From contig OY759723.1 of assembly GCA_963662575.1 (NCBI GenBank), forward strand, positions 3,782,001-3,846,000: DNA of 64,000 bases, read 5' to 3'. Both the position numbers and the translations under genes were made by a program. The notes beneath the pieces are model-generated. The model was not told the DNA's origin. It ran no database searches and was given only the letters and a program-made list of their open reading frames with translations. Source of the DNA: Bin5 sp963662575. Lineage in GTDB: Bacteria; Chloroflexota; Anaerolineae; Caldilineales; Caldilineaceae. This document shows positions 9,387 to 17,352 of the stretch, one piece after another; position 1 is the stretch's first letter, and the number at the start of each line of letters is the position of its first letter.

Positions 9387-10508
9387 TCAATCCGGCCGCA
9401 AAATTCTGTCCAGGAATCCGCGCCGCGGCTCATGCACCTCATCGCCCAGGCTTTCCGCTAGTTGACGGAACATCAACTCCTGCTCCTCCGTCAGATCGGT
9501 CGGCGTAACTATCCGCACAGTTACAATCATGTCACCCCGCCCGCTGCGCTGCAAACGCGGAATGCCCATCCCCGCTTTGCGAAACCTCCTTCCAGTCTGC
9601 GTACCTTCAGGAATGTCCAGACTGATCGTCTCGTCTTCCAGAGTCGGGATTGCAACGGTAGTGCCAAGCGTGGCCTGGACAACACTGACAGGCAACTCCA
9701 TATGAATATCAAACTCATCGCGCGTAAAAACCGGATGTTCTTCAACACTAAGGACAACGTAGAGGTTGCCGCGGGGACCGCCCAACATGCCGGCCTCACC
9801 CTCGCCAGCCAACCGGATGCGCGTACCGTTGTCGACGCCGGCGGGAACATTGACTTTGATCTTGCGGGACACCTGCATGCGCTTGCGGCCACTGCACTGG
9901 CTGCAGGCCGAGGACACGACTTCGCCTTCACCTTGGCAAGCAGGGCAGGTTGTTGCTGTGACGATGGTGCCAAATAGAGGACTCTGCTGACGGCGCTGCA
10001 CCTCGCCGCTACCTCCGCAGGTAGCACACCGTTCCGGGGTAGTGCCAGGCTCGGCGCCGCTGCCCTGACAGTAGTCACAGTCCTCCATACGCGGCACTTC
10101 GATTTCCTGCTGTGCGCCGAAGGCGGCATCTTCAAAACTCAGACCAATGTCTACCCGGAGGTCGGCGCCGCGTCGAGGCGCACGCCGGTTGCTGCGTCCC
10201 ATTCCTCCAAACCCGAAGACCTCCTCAAAAATGCTGCCCAGATCTCCAAATCCCTGGCTGAAATCGCCGAAACCGCCTGCTCCTTTCAAACCCGAGTGCC
10301 CGAAGCGATCATAGACGGCGCGCTTCTGGGGATCGCTCAATACCTGGTAGGCTTCGTTGATCTCCTTGAACTTGCTTTCGGCATCGGCCTCGCGGTTGAC
10401 ATCCGGGTGAAATTGCTGCGCCAACTTACGAAAAGCTCGCTTAAGCGACCCTTCGTCCGCGCCTCGATCTATGCCAAGCACTTCATAGTAGTCGCGCTTT
10501 TCGCTCAT
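9387..10508 (-). CDS. dnaJ: Molecular chaperone DnaJ (type I Hsp40)
   Basis: 373 residues with all parts of a type I DnaJ in order: J domain (1-70, HPD at 34-36), a Gly/Phe-rich linker (about 73-106), four CxxC zinc-binding repeats (Cys144/147, 161/164, 188/191, 202/205) and the C-terminal client-binding domains. It stimulates DnaK ATPase and delivers clients. No dnaK or grpE is adjacent. ATG 10508 is 4 nt after the stop of a small membrane ORF that follows coaE, so the three genes probably share a transcript. Confidence 0.96.
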   Translation of the reverse strand: MSEKRDYYEVLGIDRGADEGSLKRAFRKLAQQFHPDVNREADAESKFKEINEAYQVLSDPQKRAVYDRFGHSGLKGAGGFGDFSQGFGDLGSIFEEVFGFGGMGRSNRRAPRRGADLRVDIGLSFEDAAFGAQQEIEVPRMEDCDYCQGSGAEPGTTPERCATCGGSGEVQRRQQSPLFGTIVTATTCPACQGEGEVVSSACSQCSGRKRMQVSRKIKVNVPAGVDNGTRIRLAGEGEAGMLGGPRGNLYVVLSVEEHPVFTRDEFDIHMELPVSVVQATLGTTVAIPTLEDETISLDIPEGTQTGRRFRKAGMGIPRLQRSGRGDMIVTVRIVTPTDLTEEQELMFRQLAESLGDEVHEPRRGFLDRILRPD

Positions 10509-10512
10509 TAAA

Positions 10513-10704
10513 CTATTCCCAACTTATGATCCAAGCGCACAGTCCGGCCAAGCCGACTGTTACGCCAATGAGTGCTGCCCACTGCGCGCCCTCGAATCCT
10601 ACACCGCGGGCGCTGAAAAGCAGTATCACCACGAAACCGACGGCGAGTACTGCCCAGTTGGACAAAGTTGTGTGCTCAGCCCAGAATCGCCGCAGAATGT
10701 CCAT
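10513..10704 (-). CDS. Small two-helix membrane protein, unknown function
   Basis: 63 codons predicting two membrane segments (about 17-33 and 41-60) joined by a short loop. The start ATG 10704 has AAAGGAG about 11 nt upstream. It begins inside the last codons of coaE (29-nt overlap) and ends 4 nt before dnaJ. The overlap, ribosome site and hydrophobic pattern support a real, coupled small gene. No family was recognised. Confidence 0.6.
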   Translation of the reverse strand: MDILRRFWAEHTTLSNWAVLAVGFVVILLFSARGVGFEGAQWAALIGVTVGLAGLCAWIISWE

Positions 10705-11353
10705 GTTCGTTCGGACTCCTTTGTGGTACCTGGGTCATCATTCTACGAGGATAGCGTCGCTTAAGGTCCTCCCAGATTGCGTCCAACTGAGCGTGCAATT
10801 CCGCAAGACTGCCGTCATTCTCGATGACCCGGTCGGCCTGATTCACCTTGGCAGCCTGCGGCGGCTGCAAATCGATCATGCGTTTGGCTTCGCCTTCTTC
10901 CATCTTTCGTGTCTCCAGAAGCCGTCGAAATTGCGTAGTCAGGCTGGAAGTAACGACCCAGATTTCATCGCACAGGGTGGACATCAGCCCGGCCTCAAGC
11001 AGTTTGATTGCTTCCAAAACGATCACGGCTGATTCGTTGTCGGAAATCTCCTGCTTTCCCAGATCAAAGATCTTCGGATGGACAATCTTTTCCAGCCGGC
11101 CCAAGTCCAAGGGATTGGTGAAAACAATCTTACCTAGTTTTTTGCGATCGATTGTGCCGTCTTCTCTCAGTATTTCTTTGCCGAAAGTGCGCACTACCGC
11201 GTCGTAAGCTGGACCACCTGGCTCAATCACACGATGGCCAAGTTTGTCAGCGTCAATGATAAAAGCACATTTCTCCATCAGATAGTTGAGAATCGTGCTT
11301 TTGCCTGTAGCGATATTTCCAGTCAGTCCGATTACCAGCGATTTGCGCCCCAT
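10676..11353 (-). CDS. coaE: Dephospho-CoA kinase CoaE
   Basis: 225 residues. The P-loop GLTGNIATGKST lies at 9-20, followed by DADKLGHRVIEPGGPAY (nucleotide and substrate region) and the VIENDGSL C-terminal block, all characteristic of CoaE. It phosphorylates the 3' hydroxyl of dephospho-CoA, the last step of coenzyme A synthesis, in the cytoplasm. The C-terminal ~20 residues run past the usual end and overlap the next small ORF. ATG 11353 gives the expected N-terminus. Confidence 0.95.
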   Translation of the reverse strand: MGRKSLVIGLTGNIATGKSTILNYLMEKCAFIIDADKLGHRVIEPGGPAYDAVVRTFGKEILREDGTIDRKKLGKIVFTNPLDLGRLEKIVHPKIFDLGKQEISDNESAVIVLEAIKLLEAGLMSTLCDEIWVVTSSLTTQFRRLLETRKMEEGEAKRMIDLQPPQAAKVNQADRVIENDGSLAELHAQLDAIWEDLKRRYPRRMMTQVPQRSPNEHGHSAAILG

Positions 11354-11429
11354 TTTCGATAAGCCTTTTGCGTTGGTGGCCCCAGTGATGCCCTATTTTA
11401 GCCGAAAGTCTGGCCTGCTGACAAGCCTG

Positions 11430-13559
11430 TCATGCAGCCAGGACGGCCCATTCCTCCAACAGCTTTTCCAAACGCTGCGAGACTCCAAGATGTTGGTCCT
11501 GCAGCGTGCGCAGCCTCTTCAGATCCTGTGCCGCGCTCGCCCGAGCCATCTGTTCCTCGATCTCGACAAGCCTGCTTTCCAGCCGGCCGATCTTTTCCTC
11601 AGTCTCGGCGACGGCCTCATCATGCTTTTCCGCTTGCCGCCGCTGCCTTCTGGCCGCCCTCAGGCGCTTCCATTCCTCTTCCGATGCGGTCAGTACAGGG
11701 GTTCCCTGCTCTGGCAAATCCTTCCTCTCCGCCTGCAGTCGTTCCGTCTGCCACTGCTTCCACGTGCCCTTGAAGACTTCCAGGCTGCCAGGGTTTCCAT
11801 TCGATGCTGGCGTCACCTGCCAGATCTGCGTTGCCAGTGCATCTATCAGCGCCCGATCATGGGTAACAAGCAAAATAGTGCCATCGAACTGTCGCAGCGC
11901 GTCCTGCAGGATTTCCTGGCTGTCCAGATCCAGGTGGTTCGTCGGCTCGTCCAGAAGCAGAAAATTGGCGCCCTGCAATGTCAAGCGCGCCAGCGCGATA
12001 CGGCTGCGTTGACCACCTGAGAGGCTCTCGATACTCTGGAAGACATCATCGCCCTTGAAGAGAAACTGGCCCAAATATGTCCGCGCACGCTCAGTGGGAA
12101 GACGCTTGACCGCCAGCAGGGCGTCCAGCACAGTCTGAGCGCCGCTCATCAACCCGTAACCGCTGCCCACATGCCGTTGCGCCAGATAGCCGACTTCAAC
12201 CGATGCCCCTAGTTCCACTCTGCCGTTGAGCGGTTCCAACTCCTCAAGAATAGAGCGAACAAACGTCGTTTTGCCCGCGCCGTTTGGACCAATCATGGCG
12301 GCAACCTGGCCCCGATAAAGATCAAGATCGGGCACTTCCAGAATCGGCGTGTCTGCAGGCGAAAGGCTGCGCATGGGCCGCAGTCGACCCTGCCGGCCAA
12401 GTTCAACGCCGTGCCGGCCCTTGGCTGACAGAAAAGCTGAAACGGTCTCATTTGCAGGGGAGTTGCCATCAACTGCGTCGTCCTTCAACCCGTCCTGCAC
12501 TGTACTGGCGAGGTGGGACTGCGCAGCTGGCGTCCCCTCACTGTAGCCAGCAACCAGCTTGCGGGTGCGCAAAACCAGGTCGCCGCTGCGCAAGTCAGTC
12601 CGCAGTGGGAGACGGATAAACTGGCTTGTCGGGGGCGGCGGCAGGGCCTCCTCCTCCAGGAATCTGTTAAGTCTGGTCTCCCGCCCTTGGGCCTCTTTCG
12701 TACGCTGTCCGGCCTTGTAGCGACGGATGAAGTCCTGGGTCTCGCTGATGAACTCCTGCTGGCGATCATATTCTTTGCGCCAGCGAGCATGGCGATCTTC
12801 CCGCTGTAGGCGGTAATGGCTGTAGTTGCCGCGGTATGTTTCCACCCGTCGATGCGCCAGATCCCAGATGCGGGTCGCGACAGTATCGAGAAAGTACCTG
12901 TCGTGCGATACAACAATGAGCGCACCTTTCCAATCCATCAATACGCCTTCAAGCCAGGACATCGATCGCACGTCCAGATGATTGGTCGGCTCGTCCAGGA
13001 ACAGCAGGTCCGGCTCTTCCAGCAGCAGGCGGCCCAGGCAGGCGCGGGTACGCTGACCACCGCTGAGATGAGCCAGCGGCGCATGCCACAGTGACGCCGG
13101 AAGGCCGAGACCGGTCAGGACAAAACGTATTCGCTGGTCGATGGCATAGCCTCCGGCCCGTTCAAACGCTTCCTGCTGTTGCCCGTAGCGCGTAAGCAGG
13201 CCTTCCAACTCCTGATCGCTCTGTGCCGGGTCGGTCATGCGGGCTTCCAGGCGTCTCAGTTGCTCCCCTTCTGCCAGCAGTTTGGCGAAAACGTCCTTCA
13301 GGTCTTGGTAGAGTGTTCGATTGCCGGCGGGCGGAGGGTCCTGGGAGAGGTAGCCAATGCGAGTTTCCTGGGCGACAAATATCTCACCGCTAAAACTGGA
13401 GTCAATGCGGCTAAGCGCCTTGAGAAGGCTGGTCTTGCCGGCCCCGTTGGGACCGACCAGGCCGATGCGGTCACCGAACTCGATCCGCACGTTGACGTTC
13501 TCGAGTACGTCGAGATCGCCGTAATTCTTGAAAATGTGATTGGCAACGAGGAGACTCAT
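11430..13559 (-). CDS. ABC-F family ATPase (Uup/YdiF-like)
   Basis: 709 residues with two ABC domains and no membrane segments: Walker A GPNGAGKT in both halves, LSGGQR signatures in both, and DEPTNHLD in both, as expected for ABC-F translation or ribosome-associated ATPases. A charged linker joins the halves. The C-terminal ~85 residues are a charged coiled coil like that of Uup. The second half has an unusual ~60-residue polar insertion between its first strand and its Walker A (GTPAAQSHLAST onward). ATG 13559 is chosen; an in-frame GTG at 13589 would only add ten unconserved residues. Confidence 0.92.
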   Translation of the reverse strand: MSLLVANHIFKNYGDLDVLENVNVRIEFGDRIGLVGPNGAGKTSLLKALSRIDSSFSGEIFVAQETRIGYLSQDPPPAGNRTLYQDLKDVFAKLLAEGEQLRRLEARMTDPAQSDQELEGLLTRYGQQQEAFERAGGYAIDQRIRFVLTGLGLPASLWHAPLAHLSGGQRTRACLGRLLLEEPDLLFLDEPTNHLDVRSMSWLEGVLMDWKGALIVVSHDRYFLDTVATRIWDLAHRRVETYRGNYSHYRLQREDRHARWRKEYDRQQEFISETQDFIRRYKAGQRTKEAQGRETRLNRFLEEEALPPPPTSQFIRLPLRTDLRSGDLVLRTRKLVAGYSEGTPAAQSHLASTVQDGLKDDAVDGNSPANETVSAFLSAKGRHGVELGRQGRLRPMRSLSPADTPILEVPDLDLYRGQVAAMIGPNGAGKTTFVRSILEELEPLNGRVELGASVEVGYLAQRHVGSGYGLMSGAQTVLDALLAVKRLPTERARTYLGQFLFKGDDVFQSIESLSGGQRSRIALARLTLQGANFLLLDEPTNHLDLDSQEILQDALRQFDGTILLVTHDRALIDALATQIWQVTPASNGNPGSLEVFKGTWKQWQTERLQAERKDLPEQGTPVLTASEEEWKRLRAARRQRRQAEKHDEAVAETEEKIGRLESRLVEIEEQMARASAAQDLKRLRTLQDQHLGVSQRLEKLLEEWAVLAA

Positions 13560-13700
13560 GCGATGGGTTGAGCCGCAGTATATTGGCACACAGAAACGCC
13601 AAACCGTTTCCGCGTTCTAATTCCCTCTACTCTAGCCGAAAAGAACCGGTTGCAGTTTGGCAAAGTATTCAAATTGTACCACATTTTCGGCAGAACTGCG

Positions 13701-13714
13701 ATACCGTGTACTGG
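13701..13714 (+). repeat. 14-bp direct repeat, left copy
   Basis: ATACCGTGTACTGG occurs here and at 15417-15430 in the same orientation. The two copies bracket the tandem array region. The left copy lies 15 nt from the transposase remnant. It may be a piece of an insertion-sequence end. Confidence 0.4.
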
Positions 13715-13728
13715 GCAATCGCATCTTG

Positions 13729-13935
13729 TTGGGAGAGAATTTTCAGGAGATAGCCAGTTTTCCAACCGGCTCGTTCACGTTTGGCAGCAATACCGATTTG
13801 GGCGCTGTTCGCGCTGGGTAAGAGGTTGAAAGCCATGCGGCGCAAGACGGCCAAGTTGTGCTGCGCATGGACCTGACGGATGCGACTGTCGTCCCCATCC
13901 AAGAGCCAGTAGACTGAATTCTCGGTGTTCCGGTG
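13729..13935 (-). pseudogene. C-terminal remnant of an ISAs1-type transposase
   Basis: The minus-strand frame contains HRNTENSVYWLLD, then GDDSRIRQVHAQHNLAVLRR, then NLLPS and AKRERAGWKTGYLLKIL. This is the order of the C-terminal part of ISAs1-family (IS4-related) transposases: H..EN.LHWVLD, DDSRIR, N.A.LR, NLL and GKR..AGW...YL. About five residues expected between WLLD and DDSRIR are missing. No N-terminal two-thirds is present upstream, where the sequence is unrelated. It is a decayed fragment. Family call is from remembered motifs, not a search. Confidence 0.7.
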
Positions 13936-14097
13936 GCTGAGGGTGGAAGTCAGGAGCAGTTTGGCAGCGGAGGAAGAGATGGAATTCACATCAGATGCAA
14001 ATGTCTTGGGGGCTGATGCGGGCATTTCACTCACTGTGGACCGTTTTAGTCAGATTCATCTTGAAGGTGGGACGCAGGCATTCTCATCTGTGTGTTG
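13936..14097. other. Non-coding lead-in to tandem array
   Basis: No gene is seen. The last ~20 bases (CATCTGTGTGTTGGAC) resemble the end of the array unit that follows, which suggests a decayed earlier unit. Confidence 0.35.
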
Positions 14098-14850
14098 GAC
14101 GAGAGTTCATGAGCGTTTACGAGCGTTCATGAGCGTTTTCGGGTTGTCTGAGCTGCAGTTCATGAGATTTGCCTGATGGGCTGTGACCGGGGCCTTGCCG
14201 ATGCAGGTTGTCTCGTATGAGTGTTAGACGAGAGTTCATGAGCGTTTACGAGCGTTTATAAGCGTTTACGGGTTGTCTGAGCTGCAGTTCATGAGATTTG
14301 CCTAATGGGCAGTGACCGGGGCCTTGCCGATGCAGGTTGTCTCGTATGAGTGTTAGACGAGAGTTCATGAGCGTTTACGAGCGTTCATGAGCGTTTTCGG
14401 GTTGTCTGAGCTGCAGTTCATAAGATTTGCCTGATGGGCAGTGACCGGGGCCTTGCCGATGCAGGATGTCTCGTATGAGTGTTAGACGAGAGTTCATGAG
14501 CGTTTACGAGCGTTTATAAGCGTTTACGGGTTGTCTGAGCTGCAGTTCATGAGATTTGCGATGGGCTGTGACCGGGGCCTTGCCGATGCAGGATGTCTCG
14601 TATGAGTGTTAGACGAGAGTTCATGAGAGTTTACGAGCGTTTATAAGCGTTTACGGGTTGTCTGAGCTGCAGTTCATGAGATTTGCGATGGGCTGTGACC
14701 GGGGCCTTGCCGATGCAGGTTGTCTCGTATGAGCGTTAGACGAGAGTTTATGAGCGTTTACGAGCGTTAGTGAGCGTTTTCGGGTTGTCTGAGCTGCAAT
14801 TCATGCAGTTATTGTGATGGGCTGTGATGGGGGTCTCCTCAGCGCTGGCG
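14098..14850 (+). repeat. Six-copy tandem array, 129/127-bp unit with 10-bp sub-repeats
   Basis: The anchor GACGAGAGTT recurs at 14098, 14227, 14356, 14485, 14612 and 14739, giving periods of 129, 129, 129, 127 and 127. Each unit starts with a 10-bp sub-repeat (TCATGAGCGT, TTACGAGCGT, TCATGAGCGT, then TTTCGGGTTG). Next come TCTGAGCTGCAGTTCATGAGATTTGC and GACCGGGGCCTTGCCGATGCAGG. Two unit types alternate: units 1, 3 and 6 have TYATGAGCG/TTTTCGGG-like middles, and units 2, 4 and 5 have TTATAAGCGTTTACGGG. The 127-bp units lack two bases before GATGGGC. Stops occur in all frames of each unit, so it is not coding. The last unit decays after about 14820. Confidence 0.92.
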
Positions 14851-14924
14851 GGTCCGTTGAACCGCTCATGTGTGTTGTACAAGAGTTGTGCAATCTCTGA
14901 AATGGTGGGGCGTATTTGGTCGTC

Positions 14925-14979
14925 TCATGTCGGGTCAAGTCGGGTCACGTAGGTATAAGTCGGGCCAGAGCGGGTGATA
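14925..14979 (+). repeat. Short decayed 10-bp repeat (GTCGGGTCA-like)
   Basis: Directly beyond the array, the 10-base theme ATGTCGGGTC, AAGTCGGGTC, ACGTAGGTAT, AAGTCGGGCC, AGAGCGGGTG repeats about five times with substitutions. It is followed by an eight-base T-run at about 14981. The 10-nt spacing is the same as that of the sub-repeat in the main array, but the sequence differs. Confidence 0.55.
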
Positions 14980-15640
14980 TTTTTTTTCTGGTAATTGTTG
15001 TCGTTACGCTTTTGCATCGGTTTTTCCGTTTCCGGCGTCGATTCCTGGTTCTGGCAGCCTCTCCACGACACGCATCCACAACTTTCACTGACGCCGGACC
15101 CAAGTCGGTCCGCTGGCGGTTGGGGGGCAGGGTGTCGTGTCCGGACGCTTCAGGTCGGTTTAAGCTGGGCAGAAGCGGGCAGTTTTCCTATATATGGACT
15201 TTTGCGTTTGGCTGCGCGCACGTTCCCTCGCTGTCTCTGTTGGGCTATGGGTAGACAGATTATACGCAGTTTACAGTCTTGCAAGGGGCCTCCCCCGCCT
15301 TCAGCTTCCCAGCCAGTGGGCGTCATGGGTTCATGATGACGATACGCTCTCAGCAGTGCCTATTCGTATTTCGGAACAGGGCTATTATATCACGGCTTTT
15401 GATGCAATTGCCCTGGATACCGTGTACTGGTGAAACTCCGTTCACCCACGTTGCTTTTCGGGTGAAGGGTTAACGCGGTAAGGAGCCGTGTTCCCTCAAC
15501 CCGCGGCGCAGGGGCGGCCCCCATTTCAGGAAATTGGAGAACATTTGAGATTGCTCTGTTGAAAACAGTTCGCAACTCTGAACGAGGCGGGCCGGGCTGT
15601 TTGATCACCACTCCCCTCACTCTACTACCTTTTGGCATGT
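14980..15640. other. Gene-poor region
   Basis: Several frames of 80-150 codons exist on both strands, but none has a recognisable domain, a ribosome site or normal composition. The stretch contains GGTCGGTTTAAGCTGGGCAGAAGCGGGCAG (15153-15182), a faint echo of the 10-bp theme. The right copy of the 14-bp repeat is at 15417-15430. Confidence 0.4.
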
Positions 15641-15746
15641 GGGGGATCAAGCCTTCGGCCCTCCCTTGTGCAGGGGGACACTCCCTCAACGTCCTCCTCC
15701 AAAAACATGCCTCACCGACGGGACGCCTAGAACGCAGCCGTGCGTC
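15641..15746 (-). repeat. Dispersed repeat, copy 2 (inverted relative to copy 1)
   Basis: The reverse complement of this segment aligns with 6331-6440, with shared blocks as listed there. It lies between the tandem array and the liv operon promoter. The element gives similar six-frame translations in both places only because the DNA is similar; neither copy looks like a gene. Confidence 0.7.
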
Positions 15747-15877
15747 GCGACCAAGATGGCGGCAGCCAACAGAATACGCAGTCAGATTGCCTAAATGACG
15801 GCGGGAATGAAGGGATTGTTTGGAAATAGGGAGTATTCGGCCCAATAGTTACGAGCCATCTTACTCAAAAGAGGGCT

Positions 15878-15907
15878 TTGCCCGAATTCAAATCAATCAT
15901 TTATAAT
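15878..15907 (+). promoter_or_regulatory. Candidate sigma-70-type promoter of liv operon
   Basis: TATAAT at 15902-15907 is a perfect -10 box with TTGCCC at 15878-15883 as a weaker -35 at 18-bp spacing. It lies about 110 nt upstream of the livJ start in an AT-rich stretch that stands out from the GC-rich surroundings. Confidence 0.45.
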
Positions 15908-16019
15908 TTTTGTATGGCTACTCCAGCCACAGAACCCTTTTTTGAAGTATGTATTGAAACTGTGTCCTTCAGTTCACATTTGTTAACTACATTGACAGTT
16001 TATGACCAAGGAGGTTCAT

Positions 16020-17276
16020 ATGCCAAAGCAATTCGAACTGTTAAGCCTGTTCTTAGTCGCGGCGCTGATGCTCGCCGCATGTGTTGGAGCTGCGCCGGCT
16101 GCTGAAGCCCCAGCAGCAGAGGCGCCAATGGAAGAGGCACCAGCCGACATGAGCGGTAAGGTCGTCGTCGCTTCTGGCGGGACTATCCGAATCGGTGGCT
16201 CCTTTGCATTGACCGGGCCTATTCCTGACCCCGGCCTCAACATTCGTCACGGCGCGGAACTCGCGATTGACGACCTGAACGCTGCCGGCGGCCTGGAAGG
16301 CTTCATGTTTGAGCTGGTAGCTGAAGACGGCGCCTGCGACGGCACCCAAGGAACGAACGTAGGCAACAAGTTTGCAGCCGACGAGACCATCGTCGCTGTT
16401 ACGGGCGGCACCTGTTCCGGTGAGACTTTCGGTCTGTTGCCCATCCTGCTGGAGGCGCGGATTCCGTTCGTAAGCCCCAGCGCCACCAACCCGGATATTA
16501 CCACTGCCGATTGCGATGTCTGCAACCGCGTTGCCTTGAGTGACTCTTTGCAGGGCGTCTTTTCTGCTGAATTTGTCGTCGAAGACCTCGGCATAACCAA
16601 AGTTGCCGTCATCCACGACAACTCAGACTATGGCAAGGGACTGGCCGAGATATTCCAGAACCATATCCTGGCATTGGGCGGCGAAGTCTCAGACTTTGAA
16701 GGTGTCCAGGTGGGAGACACAGACTTCCGCGCATTGCTGGCCAAGGTTGGCGCCGGTGGGCCGGAAGGCATCTACTTTGGCGGGTACTCCACCGAAGCCG
16801 GCCTGATCGCCCAGCAGATGTCAGAAACACCTGGCCTTGAAGGCGCGATGTTTATGAGCGACGATGGCGCCTATACGAAGCAGTACCTCGACGCAGCCGG
16901 GGCAGCAGGCGAAGGCACTTTTATAGCCTTTTTGGCCGGAGATGATTCCGAGGCCATGAACGCCGATTTCGACGCCAAGTACCTCGAGAAATACGGTGTG
17001 AGCGCTGACGAGCTTGGCCCCTTCCACGCCCAAAGTTACGACTCAGTTAAGCTGATCGCCGCCGCCCTCACAGATGTGGCGACGGTGGACGATAGCGGCA
17101 ACCTGGTGGTAGACAGGGAAGAACTGATCGCCGCCATTCGCTCAACCGATGCCTTCGATGGTCTGACGGGCAGGATCAGTTGCGATAGCATCGGCGAATG
17201 CGGCGCCGGCGGCGTCCAGATCTTCGAAGTTATGGACGGCGATTTCAGTCAGGTAAAGGGATTTGGGATGGAGTAG
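16020..17276 (+). CDS. livJ: Branched-chain amino acid-type ABC substrate-binding lipoprotein (LivJ-like)
   Basis: 418 residues. The N-terminal signal ends in a lipobox LMLAAC (Cys21), followed by an Ala/Glu/Pro-rich linker to about residue 45. The rest is the Leu/Ile/Val-binding protein fold (type 1, Peripla_BP_6), with GGSFALTGP near the start and LAIDDLNAAGG shortly after. ATG 16020 has AAGGAGG 6-7 nt upstream, which rules against the in-frame ATG at 16002. It leads a livJHMGF operon. LivJ-like proteins bind branched-chain or other amino acids, but many relatives bind amides, urea or aromatics, so the ligand is open. Confidence 0.92.
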   Translation: MPKQFELLSLFLVAALMLAACVGAAPAAEAPAAEAPMEEAPADMSGKVVVASGGTIRIGGSFALTGPIPDPGLNIRHGAELAIDDLNAAGGLEGFMFELVAEDGACDGTQGTNVGNKFAADETIVAVTGGTCSGETFGLLPILLEARIPFVSPSATNPDITTADCDVCNRVALSDSLQGVFSAEFVVEDLGITKVAVIHDNSDYGKGLAEIFQNHILALGGEVSDFEGVQVGDTDFRALLAKVGAGGPEGIYFGGYSTEAGLIAQQMSETPGLEGAMFMSDDGAYTKQYLDAAGAAGEGTFIAFLAGDDSEAMNADFDAKYLEKYGVSADELGPFHAQSYDSVKLIAAALTDVATVDDSGNLVVDREELIAAIRSTDAFDGLTGRISCDSIGECGAGGVQIFEVMDGDFSQVKGFGME

Positions 17277-17288
17277 GTATCTGTAATC

Positions 17289-17324
17289 AGGAGGAGAGAG
17301 GATTCAGCAGCACTCTCTCCTCCT
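17289..17324 (+). promoter_or_regulatory. Intercistronic hairpin between livJ and livH
   Basis: AGGAGGAGAGAG (17289-17300) and CTCTCTCCTCCT (17313-17324) form a perfect 12-bp stem with a 12-nt loop. It is followed by CCCCCC, not by U. It probably stabilises the livJ message or reduces read-through into livH. The left arm also contains AGGAGG, which could bind the ribosome, but no start codon follows it closely. Confidence 0.65.
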
Positions 17325-17352
17325 TCCCCCCCAATGCTCCTCAAAAACAACT

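Noticed and set aside
14098..14850. CRISPR array or repeat-protein gene
   Set aside because: Units are contiguous with no unique spacers, and every frame on both strands has stops in each unit.
14098..14980. Replication origin with iterons
   Set aside because: The 10-bp sub-repeats look iteron-like, but no DnaA box, AT-rich unwinding tract or rep/dnaA gene is nearby.
15390..15845. Possible gene on the minus strand sharing a VGEACFWR-type peptide with a frame near 6.3 kb
   Set aside because: The likeness is explained by the dispersed DNA repeat; frames differ outside it and no start signal is seen.
16002..16019. ATG at 16002 as the livJ start
   Set aside because: ATG 16020 has AAGGAGG at proper distance and gives a normal lipoprotein signal.
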